Source of the DNA: CAVXZE01 sp964615365
GTDB taxonomy: Bacteria > Myxococcota_A > UBA9160 > UBA6930
Assembly: GCA_964615365.1 (NCBI GenBank)
Contig: CAZTOU010000020.1
Span: forward strand, 17,725 to 81,724
Direction: 5' to 3'
DNA: 64,000 bases
Positions 51,915-60,074 of the stretch are shown here, piece after piece (the first letter of the stretch is position 1; the number at the start of each line of letters is the position of its first letter). The notes under the pieces are model-generated. The model made no database searches. It saw nothing but the letters and a program-made list of their open reading frames with translations, and was not told the origin of the DNA. A program made the position numbers and the translations under genes.

Positions 51915-53380
51915 TCCCGGGGATGGGCGACGACGGCGCAAGGGTATCGCTAGGGATCAAGCTGGCCTACGCCGTCGGGCGTTGCGCAGAGGCGGTCAAG
52001 GGTCGCGCCTTCGAGACCTTCCTCTTCTTCTACTACGTCCAGGTGCTGGGCCTCCCCGGCTCGCTCTCGGGTCTTGCGGTGGGCATCGCGCTGTTCTTCG
52101 ATGCGGTGACCGACCCGCTCGCCGGCTGGGTCTCGGACGGCTGGCGCTCCCGCTGGGGCCGTCGGCATCCCTTCATGGTCGCCGCCCCGTTGCCCCTGGC
52201 GATCTTCTTCTATCTGCTCTTCATCCCGCCCGACGGCCTCTCCCAGTGGCAGCTCTTTGCCTGGCTCACGTGCTTCGCGGTGCTGACGCGGGCGGCGATG
52301 ACGCTCTTTCACGTGCCCCATCTGGCTCTTGGGGCGGAGCTCTCCTCCGACTACATCGAGCGCACGCAGATCGTGGCCTTCCGCTCCTTCGCGGGCATCC
52401 TGGGCTCGGCGCTCGCCGGGGGGATGGGGCTCTTCTACTTCTTCGCGAGCACCCCGGAGTTCGAGAAGGGTCAGATGAACGCCGGCGCCTATCCGGGCTT
52501 CGCCGCCTTCTGCTCGCTGCTCATGGTGGCGGCGATCCTGGTGTGCGTGGTAGGAACCCGTAAGACCATCCCAGGTCTTACGAGGCCCTCCGCGGCCGGG
52601 CACTCCCACCATCCTTTTCAAGCCTATCGGGGGATCTACCGGGCCCTCAAGAACGCATCCTTTCGCGCCCTCTTCATCGGGGTGGTGCTGATCGCCATCG
52701 CTGCAGGGGCACACTCGACCATGCTGCTGCACATCGGGACCTTCTTCTTTGGCCTCAGCTCCGAGCAGATCGGCTACTACGTGCCGGTGATGGCGACCGG
52801 GGCGCTGCTGGCAGTCCCGGTGACCGGGATTCTCCACCGGCGATTCGACAAGAAGCCCACCTTCATCGTCGTCTACTGCGGGGCTCTGCTCGTCGCGATC
52901 TCCCCCGTGCTGCTCCGGCTGGTGGAGCTCTTTCCCGGGAACGATCACCCCCTGCTGCTGCCGATTCTCCTGCTCAGCATGGGGATCTCCACCTTCGGAG
53001 GCGTGGTGGGCGGGATCACCGCGGGGTCGATGATGGCGGACATCGCCGACGAGCACGAGCTCGAGACCGGAGAGCGCGAGGAGGGCATCTTCTTCGGCGC
53101 ACTCTCGTTCTCCGGCAAGACCGCCTCGGCGATGGGGCACGCGGTGGCCGGTATCGGCCTCGACCTGATCCGCTGGCCGCGCGGCGGGGACCTGCTCCCA
53201 GCGGACATCCCCACCGAGACCATCTGGAATCTCGGCTTCTTCTTCGGCCCCACCATGACCGCCTTCGCCGTGGTGGCGCTGGTCTTCTTCTCCCGCTACC
53301 GCTTGAATCGATCGAGGCACGCCGCGATCCTGACCGAGCTCCAGGAGCGAAGGAAAAGTCCGGGGCGCGCGGGCGGGTGA
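51911..53380 (+). CDS. MFS transporter, GPH family, 489 aa
   Basis: Twelve-TM cation symporter closely related in motifs to the protein at 37521. N-half: GLAVGIALFFDAVTDPLAGWVSDGWRSRWGRRHPFMVAAPLPLAIFF; C-half: SMMADIADEHELETGEREEGIFFGALSFSGKTASAMGHAVAG, the conserved D-E-x-E-x-x-T-G-x-R-x-E-G loop. It starts at a GTG (51911) overlapping the amidohydrolase stop and would import the deacylase substrate or a related solute. It ends before a short noncoding stretch and the low-GC insert. That two GPH homologues in one window each sit overlapped with an enzyme gene suggests substrate-specific modules. Confidence 0.92.
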   Translation: MIPGMGDDGARVSLGIKLAYAVGRCAEAVKGRAFETFLFFYYVQVLGLPGSLSGLAVGIALFFDAVTDPLAGWVSDGWRSRWGRRHPFMVAAPLPLAIFFYLLFIPPDGLSQWQLFAWLTCFAVLTRAAMTLFHVPHLALGAELSSDYIERTQIVAFRSFAGILGSALAGGMGLFYFFASTPEFEKGQMNAGAYPGFAAFCSLLMVAAILVCVVGTRKTIPGLTRPSAAGHSHHPFQAYRGIYRALKNASFRALFIGVVLIAIAAGAHSTMLLHIGTFFFGLSSEQIGYYVPVMATGALLAVPVTGILHRRFDKKPTFIVVYCGALLVAISPVLLRLVELFPGNDHPLLLPILLLSMGISTFGGVVGGITAGSMMADIADEHELETGEREEGIFFGALSFSGKTASAMGHAVAGIGLDLIRWPRGGDLLPADIPTETIWNLGFFFGPTMTAFAVVALVFFSRYRLNRSRHAAILTELQERRKSPGRAGG

Positions 53381-53443
53381 GAGGACGCAGTGCTCCCCGA
53401 TAGTCGAGCCACCGCAGGAGCTGCTACTTCACGATTGCGAATG

Positions 53444-53659
53444 CTACGGTTTGTTCCCGACGGAATACCAGTTCAGATTTATCAGCTCTTCTTCTTCCGC
53501 TTTGATGTACGATTCGGCATTGGCGTGCATCCGCTGAATCATGTGGCGGGTGTTCTCACGATCGTAGTCGTCGAGCGCAGCGACGTCATCGATGACAAAT
53601 CTTCCGCCAGGCTTCAGGACGCGGAACACCTCCTTGAATGTGAATTCCATATCGGTCAC
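53444..53659 (-). pseudogene. C-terminal remnant of a SAM-dependent methyltransferase
   Basis: The product opens with TDMEFTFKEVFRVLKPGGRFVIDDVA, the motif-IV/post-motif (RVLKPGGRF) of class I methyltransferases, and continues for about 45 residues to a stop. The SAM-binding half is absent, and the sequence ahead of the GTG at 53659 (toward 53690) does not continue it. It is therefore a truncated gene. It lies in the lower-GC patch beside the uroporphyrinogen-decarboxylase-like gene and was probably part of the same insertion. Confidence 0.6.
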
Positions 53660-53690
53660 TTACGTCAGCGGTTGGATCGCGTAAACCCCG

Positions 53691-54935
53691 TCAAACGTGG
53701 CCCCCCAACCCCTTTTCCTCGTTCCAACTTCTCGCTTCGTCGATCATGGCGTAGAAATTCTCAATCCTGCAGTAGTTCGTGAGGGAGTTCCCCGATCCGA
53801 GGGCAAATCCTCCTTTTCCACCGCAAACATCAAGTATCTCGCGGCAACGCGCTCGAACTTGTTGCGGTGTTCCCCGGGCCAACAGGTTGACGTCAACACC
53901 ACCTAGAACGGTAATCCGATCTCCATATCGCTGGAAGACCGATTCCACAGGCTCGATGACATCTTCAAAGCTGTGGATGGCGTCGATCTTGACGACTTCA
54001 ATCAAGTCCTCGATCAGCGTGTCGACATAGCCACAGGAATGAAACAGGAAGGGCTTGCCGTGTTTGTGGCACGCCTCTGCTATCCGCTCTTGGCAGGGAA
54101 GGATCCACTCCCGGAAAAAGCCCGGAGAGAGCATGGTGCTGGTCTTGAATCCCATATCATCGGCATAGAACACAGCACCGGTGGCCGGATGGGCCGCGGC
54201 CTGATCGATTGCCTCTACCGCCAAGCCGGTCAGTTTCTCCAGGATATCGCCCAGCAGATCTGGCTCCTCAATACTCTTGATTGCCATGGGTTCAAAGCCC
54301 ATCAGAGCCCGGAGATCTTCAAATACCCCCATGTGCATCACATGGATCTTCATTCCTGGTGGCAGCCTCGGGGCCACGTAGTCAAGGACACCGGTGCTTA
54401 TCAGGTCTGGATCGGGCCACTCGAAGACATCGAACGCGGCTCGGTCCGGAATCAGACCGCCGTGTTCATCTTGCCAGGGCCGCGTGCCATGATCTCCCTC
54501 GGACTCGCTGTACTGGGATCGTGTCGGGGTGAGGGGAATCGGTACAAAACCTATCACGCTGTCGTAGCCAACTGCCTTGCTGAAGGCGAGATTCAACTCG
54601 AGGAATTTCAACCCGTCTCCCGGTGCTCTTCGGGGGCCGTTCCTGTCCGGATTGCCCAGATCCCTAAGCTCCGTCATCTGGTCAATCGTGTAGTCCAAGC
54701 CGGTGACCTCTCCCATGATGGAACCGTCCGCCATCATTTCGATGATGGGCACGGGCCCATCGGTAGTCCGACGAAGAATCACCTCTTGGAGATACTCGAA
54801 ATCCGCCTCTTCCTTGAATGGTCTTTCAATCGGCACGACCTGCCTCGCTGTAAGAATGTCACTTCCCACCAGTTCGATCCCGGTTCTCTCACGGCCTTGA
54901 TCCCAGGCCCCTGGGCCGGATGGGATCCATAGCAC
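53691..54935 (-). CDS. Uroporphyrinogen decarboxylase-like (MtaA/CmuA-type) protein, up to 414 aa
   Basis: UroD-fold TIM barrel. The conserved FHSCGYVDTLIEDLIEVVKIDAIHSFE (zinc/thiolate-type H-x-C-G) and GGVDVNLLARGTPQQVRARCREIL with FALGSGNSLTNYCRIENFYAM place it with the UroD-like methyltransferases and methylcorrinoid enzymes (MtaA, CmuA, HdrE-like), not with true HemE. Start unclear: the ORF opens at 54935, but a GTG about 102 bases in (MPIERPFKEEADFEYLQ) may be the real one. Base composition here is visibly lower in GC than elsewhere, and a truncated methyltransferase lies next to it. Probably acquired; substrate unknown. Confidence 0.8.
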   Translation of the reverse strand: MLWIPSGPGAWDQGRERTGIELVGSDILTARQVVPIERPFKEEADFEYLQEVILRRTTDGPVPIIEMMADGSIMGEVTGLDYTIDQMTELRDLGNPDRNGPRRAPGDGLKFLELNLAFSKAVGYDSVIGFVPIPLTPTRSQYSESEGDHGTRPWQDEHGGLIPDRAAFDVFEWPDPDLISTGVLDYVAPRLPPGMKIHVMHMGVFEDLRALMGFEPMAIKSIEEPDLLGDILEKLTGLAVEAIDQAAAHPATGAVFYADDMGFKTSTMLSPGFFREWILPCQERIAEACHKHGKPFLFHSCGYVDTLIEDLIEVVKIDAIHSFEDVIEPVESVFQRYGDRITVLGGVDVNLLARGTPQQVRARCREILDVCGGKGGFALGSGNSLTNYCRIENFYAMIDEARSWNEEKGLGGHV

Positions 54936-55080
54936 GGATCAGATGGTCATCGTCAAGTGATTCGGAGAAGCAAGAATCCCCTGGGGCCGCTCGCGGCGCC
55001 GACGCCTTCAGTTGTCCGGGAAGGCCTTGCGCACCACCGTGGCAACGGAGTCCTTCGCGCCGGCCCTAGGGAGAAAAGGT

Positions 55081-56205
55081 TCAGCTCGGCAAGGGTGGAT
55101 CCGCCGCGTGGAGGAACCAGCGGTCCACGACCACGTGGCGTGCGAAGCGCCGGTTCGCGATCAGCTTCCCCGCCAGTCTCGAGAACAACGGGGCCGGCAG
55201 CAGATCGGTGACGCCCCGGCGGCGGGGGCCTCGTCTCCCGAAGCGGCGGATCATGGCGCGCTCGTAGGCAGCGAGGGCCTCGGTGTGCGGCGGACTCGGA
55301 GCGCCCCGGAGCGAGCGGGCCAGGAGCAGCGCGGACTCCACGGCAGGACGGATGCCCTCACCACTGCGCGGATAGGCGACCCCGGCGGCGTCCCCGATCA
55401 GGGCGAGGCCCTCGCCCACCAGCCGGCGCGGTGACTCGTCGTAGAGCAGGTAGGCGTGGCCGGGGAAGGTCTCGGGCAGCTTTCGGGGCAGCCGCCCGGC
55501 GGCGCGGAGGTAGTCCAGGAAATCCGCCAGGTGGTCGGAGAAGCGGCGCTTGTCCTGGCGTCCGAGACCGAGGTTCAGGTAGTCGCCCTTGCGGAACAGC
55601 CAGCCGTACCCCTTGAGGTCGGGGGTGAAGAAGATCTCCGGCAGCTCGGCCCGAACCGGGCAATCCTCCCGGTCCAACTCGTCCAGCAGGAACTCGACCT
55701 CCCGGGCTGCGACGACGGGCTCGCCCTCCGCCCCGGCGGTGCTCTGGCGGCGCGCCACCGGACAGAAGTGCCCCCCCGCGCCCACCACCAGGGGCGTCTC
55801 GATGGATCCGTTCGCGATCCAGCGCCCCCCGACGCGCTCCAGCCGCTGGAGCGGCTCGCCGAGCCGGAGGTGGGCCTCGCTGCGCTCGAGAAGCCAGTGA
55901 TCGAACTCAGAGCGGCGGATCCCGTAGCTGATCACGCCCTCCGAGCGGACCTCGGAGGGGGCGTCTCCGATCCGCCGGACCCGGAAGCCGTGGATCGGCT
56001 GCAGCACTCGGCTCTTCGCGTAGATCTCGGGCTGGATGGCCAGCTCCTCCAGGACCTGAGGCGTGACCCAGCCCGCGCAGGGCTTGTCGCGCGGGAAGGT
56101 CTCGCGGTCGAGGATCCACACGTCGAGACCCGAGTCGCGCAGCGCCCAGGCGAGGGACGAGCCGGCCGGGCCGCCCCCCACGATCAGCAGATCGCAGCGC
56201 TCCAT
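55081..56205 (-). CDS. Geranylgeranyl reductase-family FAD oxidoreductase, 374 aa
   Basis: Flavoprotein of the GGR/CobS-like group that saturates double bonds of isoprenoid or lipid chains, or modifies aromatic rings in natural-product pathways. FAD motif LLIVGGGPAGSSLAWALRDSG at residues 6-26, the family's RETFPRDKPCAGWVTPQVLEEL, and the second FAD motif GLALIGDAAGVAYPRSGEGIRPAVESALLLARSL are all present. The ATG at 56205 follows GAAGG. It is 10 bases downstream of the cyclopropane-fatty-acid synthase gene and oriented with it, so the two probably modify the same lipid. Confidence 0.85.
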   Translation of the reverse strand: MERCDLLIVGGGPAGSSLAWALRDSGLDVWILDRETFPRDKPCAGWVTPQVLEELAIQPEIYAKSRVLQPIHGFRVRRIGDAPSEVRSEGVISYGIRRSEFDHWLLERSEAHLRLGEPLQRLERVGGRWIANGSIETPLVVGAGGHFCPVARRQSTAGAEGEPVVAAREVEFLLDELDREDCPVRAELPEIFFTPDLKGYGWLFRKGDYLNLGLGRQDKRRFSDHLADFLDYLRAAGRLPRKLPETFPGHAYLLYDESPRRLVGEGLALIGDAAGVAYPRSGEGIRPAVESALLLARSLRGAPSPPHTEALAAYERAMIRRFGRRGPRRRGVTDLLPAPLFSRLAGKLIANRRFARHVVVDRWFLHAADPPLPS

Positions 56206-56215
56206 GGTCGTCCCT

Positions 56216-57454
56216 TCACGCGGGCGCGTGCTCGGCGAAGCCCGCGGTCTCGTCCGTGTAGAGGTAGGCCCGGGTCCAGGGGATCCGGTTGTTGCTGGAG
56301 CGGGCGAAGACCGCCTGGAAGAGGTGCATGGCGCCGACCCGGAAGGTCGCCGTCGTGCCGATCAGGTAGAGGTGCCAGGTGCGCGCGCGCTCCTCCCCCA
56401 CCAGCTCGACGACGCGCTTGCGGTTCCGCTCGAAGCGTCGCAGCCACTCCGCGGCGGTCCTCTCGTAGTGAAGACGAAGGTTCTCCACGTCGAGGACCGC
56501 GAAGTCGTGGGGCTCGAAGATCGGCATCATCTCGCCGAGTGTGGGCGGTCGGGCGTTCGGGAAGATCCGCTTCTCGATCCAGGGGTTCACCGGCTGCGAC
56601 TGGCTGCGCCCGATGGTGTGGATCAGACCGCGGCCCTCCGGCTGGAGACAGCGGTCGATCACGGTCCCGAGCTCACCGTAGTGGGCCGTACCCACATGCT
56701 CCAGCATCCCCACCGAGACGAAGGCGTCGCAGCGACCGGTGATGTTGCGGTAGTCGTCCTCGACGAAGTCGACGCGCTCCGCGAGCCCCTGCTTCTCGGC
56801 CTGCTCTCTGGCGTAGCGCGTCTGCTCCCGGGAGACGTTGAACGCGCGCACCCTGACTCCGTAGTTCCGGGCCATGTGCAGGGCCAGCGCACCCCAGCCA
56901 CAGCCGGCCTCGATGACCCGTTCTCCGGGCCGTAGCGCCAGCTTCCGACAAACGTGGTCCATCTTCGCGACCTGGGCCTCTTCGAGGCTGGCCTCGGGCG
57001 TCGGGAAGTAGGCGCAGGTATAGAGCATGCGCTCGTCGAGCCAGAGCTCGTAGAACTCGTTGCTCACGTCGTAGTGGTGCTGTGCGCTGCGGACCGAGGT
57101 GGCCCGGCTCTGGTCGAGGTGGCGGTCGAGAAGGCGCCGCGCGAGCAGCTTCCGAAACCACCCCGAGCCCCCCTTCGATCGGAAGGCCGACTCGACCAGC
57201 GAGACGGCGTCGCCCTCGAAGCTCAGCCGTCCCTGCGTGTGCAGCTCGCCGAGCTGGAGATCGGGGTCGAGGGCCAAGCGGAAGAGCGCCTCCCGGTCGT
57301 GGATTCGCAGCGTCGCCAGGGCCTCCTCCCGGGATGCACCGACGGCCTCCTCGCCCGCGAGCTCCACTCGATACCGCGGGCCCCCGGCAGCCGCGAGGAG
57401 ACCCCGCAGCAACCGGCGCCGAACCGGACGCATTGCATCGATGCGATTGCCCAT
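56216..57454 (-). CDS. cfa: Cyclopropane-fatty-acyl-phospholipid synthase family methyltransferase, 412 aa
   Basis: SAM-dependent enzyme that adds methylene to the double bond of membrane acyl chains. An N-terminal helical SCP-like region (REALFRLALDPDLQLGELHTQG) precedes the methyltransferase domain: HYDVSNEFYELWLDERMLYTCAYF, the SAM-binding EAGCGWGALALHMARNYG, and SVGMLEHVG with the C-terminal helix-rich tail. The ATG at 57454 follows GGGGAGGACGGAAGG; upstream ATGs would add a low-complexity Gly/Glu tail. It is the first gene of a two-gene unit with a GGR-like reductase and is divergent from the rhodanese gene. Confidence 0.93.
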   Translation of the reverse strand: MGNRIDAMRPVRRRLLRGLLAAAGGPRYRVELAGEEAVGASREEALATLRIHDREALFRLALDPDLQLGELHTQGRLSFEGDAVSLVESAFRSKGGSGWFRKLLARRLLDRHLDQSRATSVRSAQHHYDVSNEFYELWLDERMLYTCAYFPTPEASLEEAQVAKMDHVCRKLALRPGERVIEAGCGWGALALHMARNYGVRVRAFNVSREQTRYAREQAEKQGLAERVDFVEDDYRNITGRCDAFVSVGMLEHVGTAHYGELGTVIDRCLQPEGRGLIHTIGRSQSQPVNPWIEKRIFPNARPPTLGEMMPIFEPHDFAVLDVENLRLHYERTAAEWLRRFERNRKRVVELVGEERARTWHLYLIGTTATFRVGAMHLFQAVFARSSNNRIPWTRAYLYTDETAGFAEHAPA

Positions 57455-57671
57455 CCTTCCGTCCTCCCCGTATTCTCCTCCTTCCCCCCCATCCATCTCA
57501 CCACCATGCTCCCTCCGATGCAACCCTCTAGCGCTCGCTTCCGAAGAGACTCCTTCCGCGCGAGAGATCCCGTGGGGAAAGCCCCCGGGTCGGACGGATG
57601 CGAGCTGCCATGGGCGTCCACCGATCTCCCGGATCGCCTATCCTCCCGCGAACCGTGCGGGTAGAAAGACG

Positions 57672-59051
57672 TTGAATTGGCGGCTCACATCGTGCTGGCG
57701 GCTCTTTCGCTGCATTCTCATCACCTGCATCTGCAGTGGGATCGCTGCGGAAGACGGCTGGTGTTCCGAATACGAGAACATTGGCGTGAGCCAGTTCGTG
57801 GAGATACTGAAGACGGAAGAGGACACTCCGGTCGTCGACGTTCGCGACCGGTTTTCCGACTTTCCGCTTCGCTTCGACGGCTCGATCGACATTCCCTACA
57901 CAGAGGCGAGGCAAAGGCGCCGCGAGATCGCGGGAAAGAACCCCGTCGTGATCTGCCGAACCGGCCGCAAGAGCCGTCTGGTGAGCCAGATGCTCGCGAA
58001 CAACGGTTTCGACAAGGTCCGCAACCTCGACGGAGGAATGACCGGACTGATTCGATACATCGCCGCGAACGAGTGCAAGGACCCGGAAACCGTCGCATTC
58101 CTGCGTGAACGCATCGTTGCGAGGTCCCCGATCGCGGGGCTCTTCCCGCCGGAGATCGAGCTGCGGGACATGCAAGGCAACCGCGTGAAGCCCGCCAGAT
58201 ACGCGGGTGAGAAGGCGGTCGTCCTGCTCTTCTGGACGCTGCGAGACGAGAAGAGCCTGCGGGCCCTCACGGCAATGCACGAAATCGCCGCCGGAAACGA
58301 CGGGATCGCGTTCATCCCCGTCTTCTCCGGGAAGCGGATAGAGCGCGACGAAGCCGCTCGGCTGATCGAGGGTCTGACATCCGGACGATCCCTCCATACC
58401 GACCCGGATCGGAGGGCGGCTGACGCCTTCGAGCTGCAGGAGATGCCGGCCCTGGTCCTGATCGACGAGAAGGGGATCCTGCGGGCGAAGGGCATCGCCG
58501 ACGTCCATGAGAAGCTTCCCCACTTCTGGGGTCATTCCTTCGCCGATCTTCTCGAGATGGCGGTTTCAGGTAGAGAGATCCCATACCCGGAAGACCACCT
58601 CTACGGCAATCTGCGCACGCCCTTGGACCTGGAAGGGAGATCCGCGCCGGACTTCACGCTCACCGATGGCAGCGGGAAGCAATACTCACTCGAGGACTAC
58701 CGAGGCAAGGACGTCGTCCTGGTATTCTGGGCATTTGGCTGCCCGTATTCCCGGAAACAGGTGGCTCTCCTGGCTGACTACCATCGAGCACACGAGGGCG
58801 ATATCGAGGTTCTCTCGATTACGAGCAGGCCGCTGCCCGAACATCAGAGGCAATTCGAACGATTCGTCCGAGAGAAGGACATCTCCTTTCCGATTCTCTT
58901 CCACGACGATGATGGCAGCGTGGCCCGGGCCTACTTCGTATCGGGCATACCGGTGTGGATGGTGATCGACGAGAGCGGGCTGGTGAAGGCGCCCCACATG
59001 GGGTACGAGGCCGAGACGAGGGCGACTCTCGACGAGGCAATCGGAAGGTAG
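57672..59051 (+). CDS. Exported rhodanese-thioredoxin-thioredoxin protein, about 459 aa
   Basis: Predicted envelope redox or sulfur protein. A signal-like N-terminus (RLFRCILITCICSGIAAEDG) leads into a rhodanese domain with active loop CRTGRKS. A first thioredoxin/AhpC-fold follows (PARYAGEKAVVLLFWTLRDEKS) with no cysteine in the active position. A second reads SAPDFTLTDGSG ... VLVFWAFGCPYSRKQVALL, where the CxxC motif is C-P-Y-S. The start is probably the TTG at 57672, since frame upstream lies over the antisense of cfa and lacks coding character; RBS is weak. The combination suggests thiol or persulfide relay, with only one redox-competent cysteine per thioredoxin module. Confidence 0.8.
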   Translation: MNWRLTSCWRLFRCILITCICSGIAAEDGWCSEYENIGVSQFVEILKTEEDTPVVDVRDRFSDFPLRFDGSIDIPYTEARQRRREIAGKNPVVICRTGRKSRLVSQMLANNGFDKVRNLDGGMTGLIRYIAANECKDPETVAFLRERIVARSPIAGLFPPEIELRDMQGNRVKPARYAGEKAVVLLFWTLRDEKSLRALTAMHEIAAGNDGIAFIPVFSGKRIERDEAARLIEGLTSGRSLHTDPDRRAADAFELQEMPALVLIDEKGILRAKGIADVHEKLPHFWGHSFADLLEMAVSGREIPYPEDHLYGNLRTPLDLEGRSAPDFTLTDGSGKQYSLEDYRGKDVVLVFWAFGCPYSRKQVALLADYHRAHEGDIEVLSITSRPLPEHQRQFERFVREKDISFPILFHDDDGSVARAYFVSGIPVWMVIDESGLVKAPHMGYEAETRATLDEAIGR

Positions 59052-59162
59052 TATTCGAGGACTGACCTGGATGGAGCTTCGGGAATCGCTTCTGTCGCCA
59101 GGCCGACGGGCGGACTCGAACCGACGTGCCCCCGACGGATGGGTCGTCGTGGTCGCGACCGG

Positions 59163-59802
59163 TCAGCGGCTCGTGATCAGCCTGCAGGCCTCGAGAGCCG
59201 CTTGGGCGGCGCCGAAGACGCCCATCACCTTGGCCGCGCTGGTCCGCTCGCCGATCAGGTAGAGCCCGTCGATGCCCTCGGCTTCGACGCCTATGAGGTT
59301 TCGTCCGACGTTGCCCGGCGTCTCGATCAAGGTCGCCGGCCCGAAGGAGCGAAGCCGCCAGTGGGCCTTCTCCACGATGCCCGGGAAGAGCGCGCGAATG
59401 TCCTCTTCCCAGGCGTCGAAGAGCGCTTCCAGGGCCATCCTGTGGCTGGCTTCCCGGATCTGGAAGAAGTTCGGCTTCTCCCACCAGCCCAGCTGGAGCC
59501 AGAACGTGACCTGGTACTCGTTCGGGTCGTCCGAATACTCGAGTGAGCTGGCGCACCAGGGCCGCCCGGAGCTCGGGGTCGTCGTGACCGAAGGTGAGCG
59601 TCGCGTCGTTCTCCACCTTGCGGTAGAGATGACGGAGTCGATCGGCGTACCACGGCGACAAGTCGTCTTCCGAGAGGATGTTGAAGACGTCCCAGATCGC
59701 GACTGCGCTGACCACGACGGGGGCCTCGATGGTCTGGGTGTCGAGCAGCTCGTAGCTCCAGTCCTTGGCGGTGGCGACGTAGAGACACCGTTCGAAAGCT
59801 GC
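59163..59802 (-). pseudogene. C-terminal fragment of an FAD-dependent oxidoreductase, frameshifted
   Basis: Two frames on the minus strand carry parts of one protein of the phytoene-desaturase/amine-oxidase-like FAD family. Upstream: ERCLYVATAKDWSYELLDTQ through NILSEDDLSPWYADRLRHLYRKVENDATLTFG. Downstream from about 59550: SDDPNEYQVTFWLQLGWWEKPNFFQ through IDGLYLIGERTSAAKVMGVFGAAQAALEACRLI, the C-terminal FAD contact. The N-terminal Rossmann half is not found, and the two parts meet at a frameshift near 59550. It lies between the rhodanese gene and the selenoprotein gene. Confidence 0.65.
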
Positions 59803-60074
59803 GGAAGGCCATCTCGATAGAGGCTCATGCGGGAACTCCGAGATGCGGTTTTCGTTGGTTCGCAACGATGAAGTGCACTTCCCGACCGCACATAGGTCGA
59901 ATCGATAGTATTTGTGCGGCGATCGCACTTCTTGATCGAGACGCCGTGAGCGCCGCGCTCCCGTCAGTGGGGGAACGCCTCCGGGCCGAGCGGAGGGCCA
60001 GTGGCTGCATCCCTCAACAATCGTCTCGAAACCCGGTATGGTCCGGAGTATGGTCGGGAGAGAGGGAGATTCGC

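Noticed and set aside
53444..53659. Stand-alone small methyltransferase
   Set aside because: Lacks the SAM-binding half; treated as a remnant.
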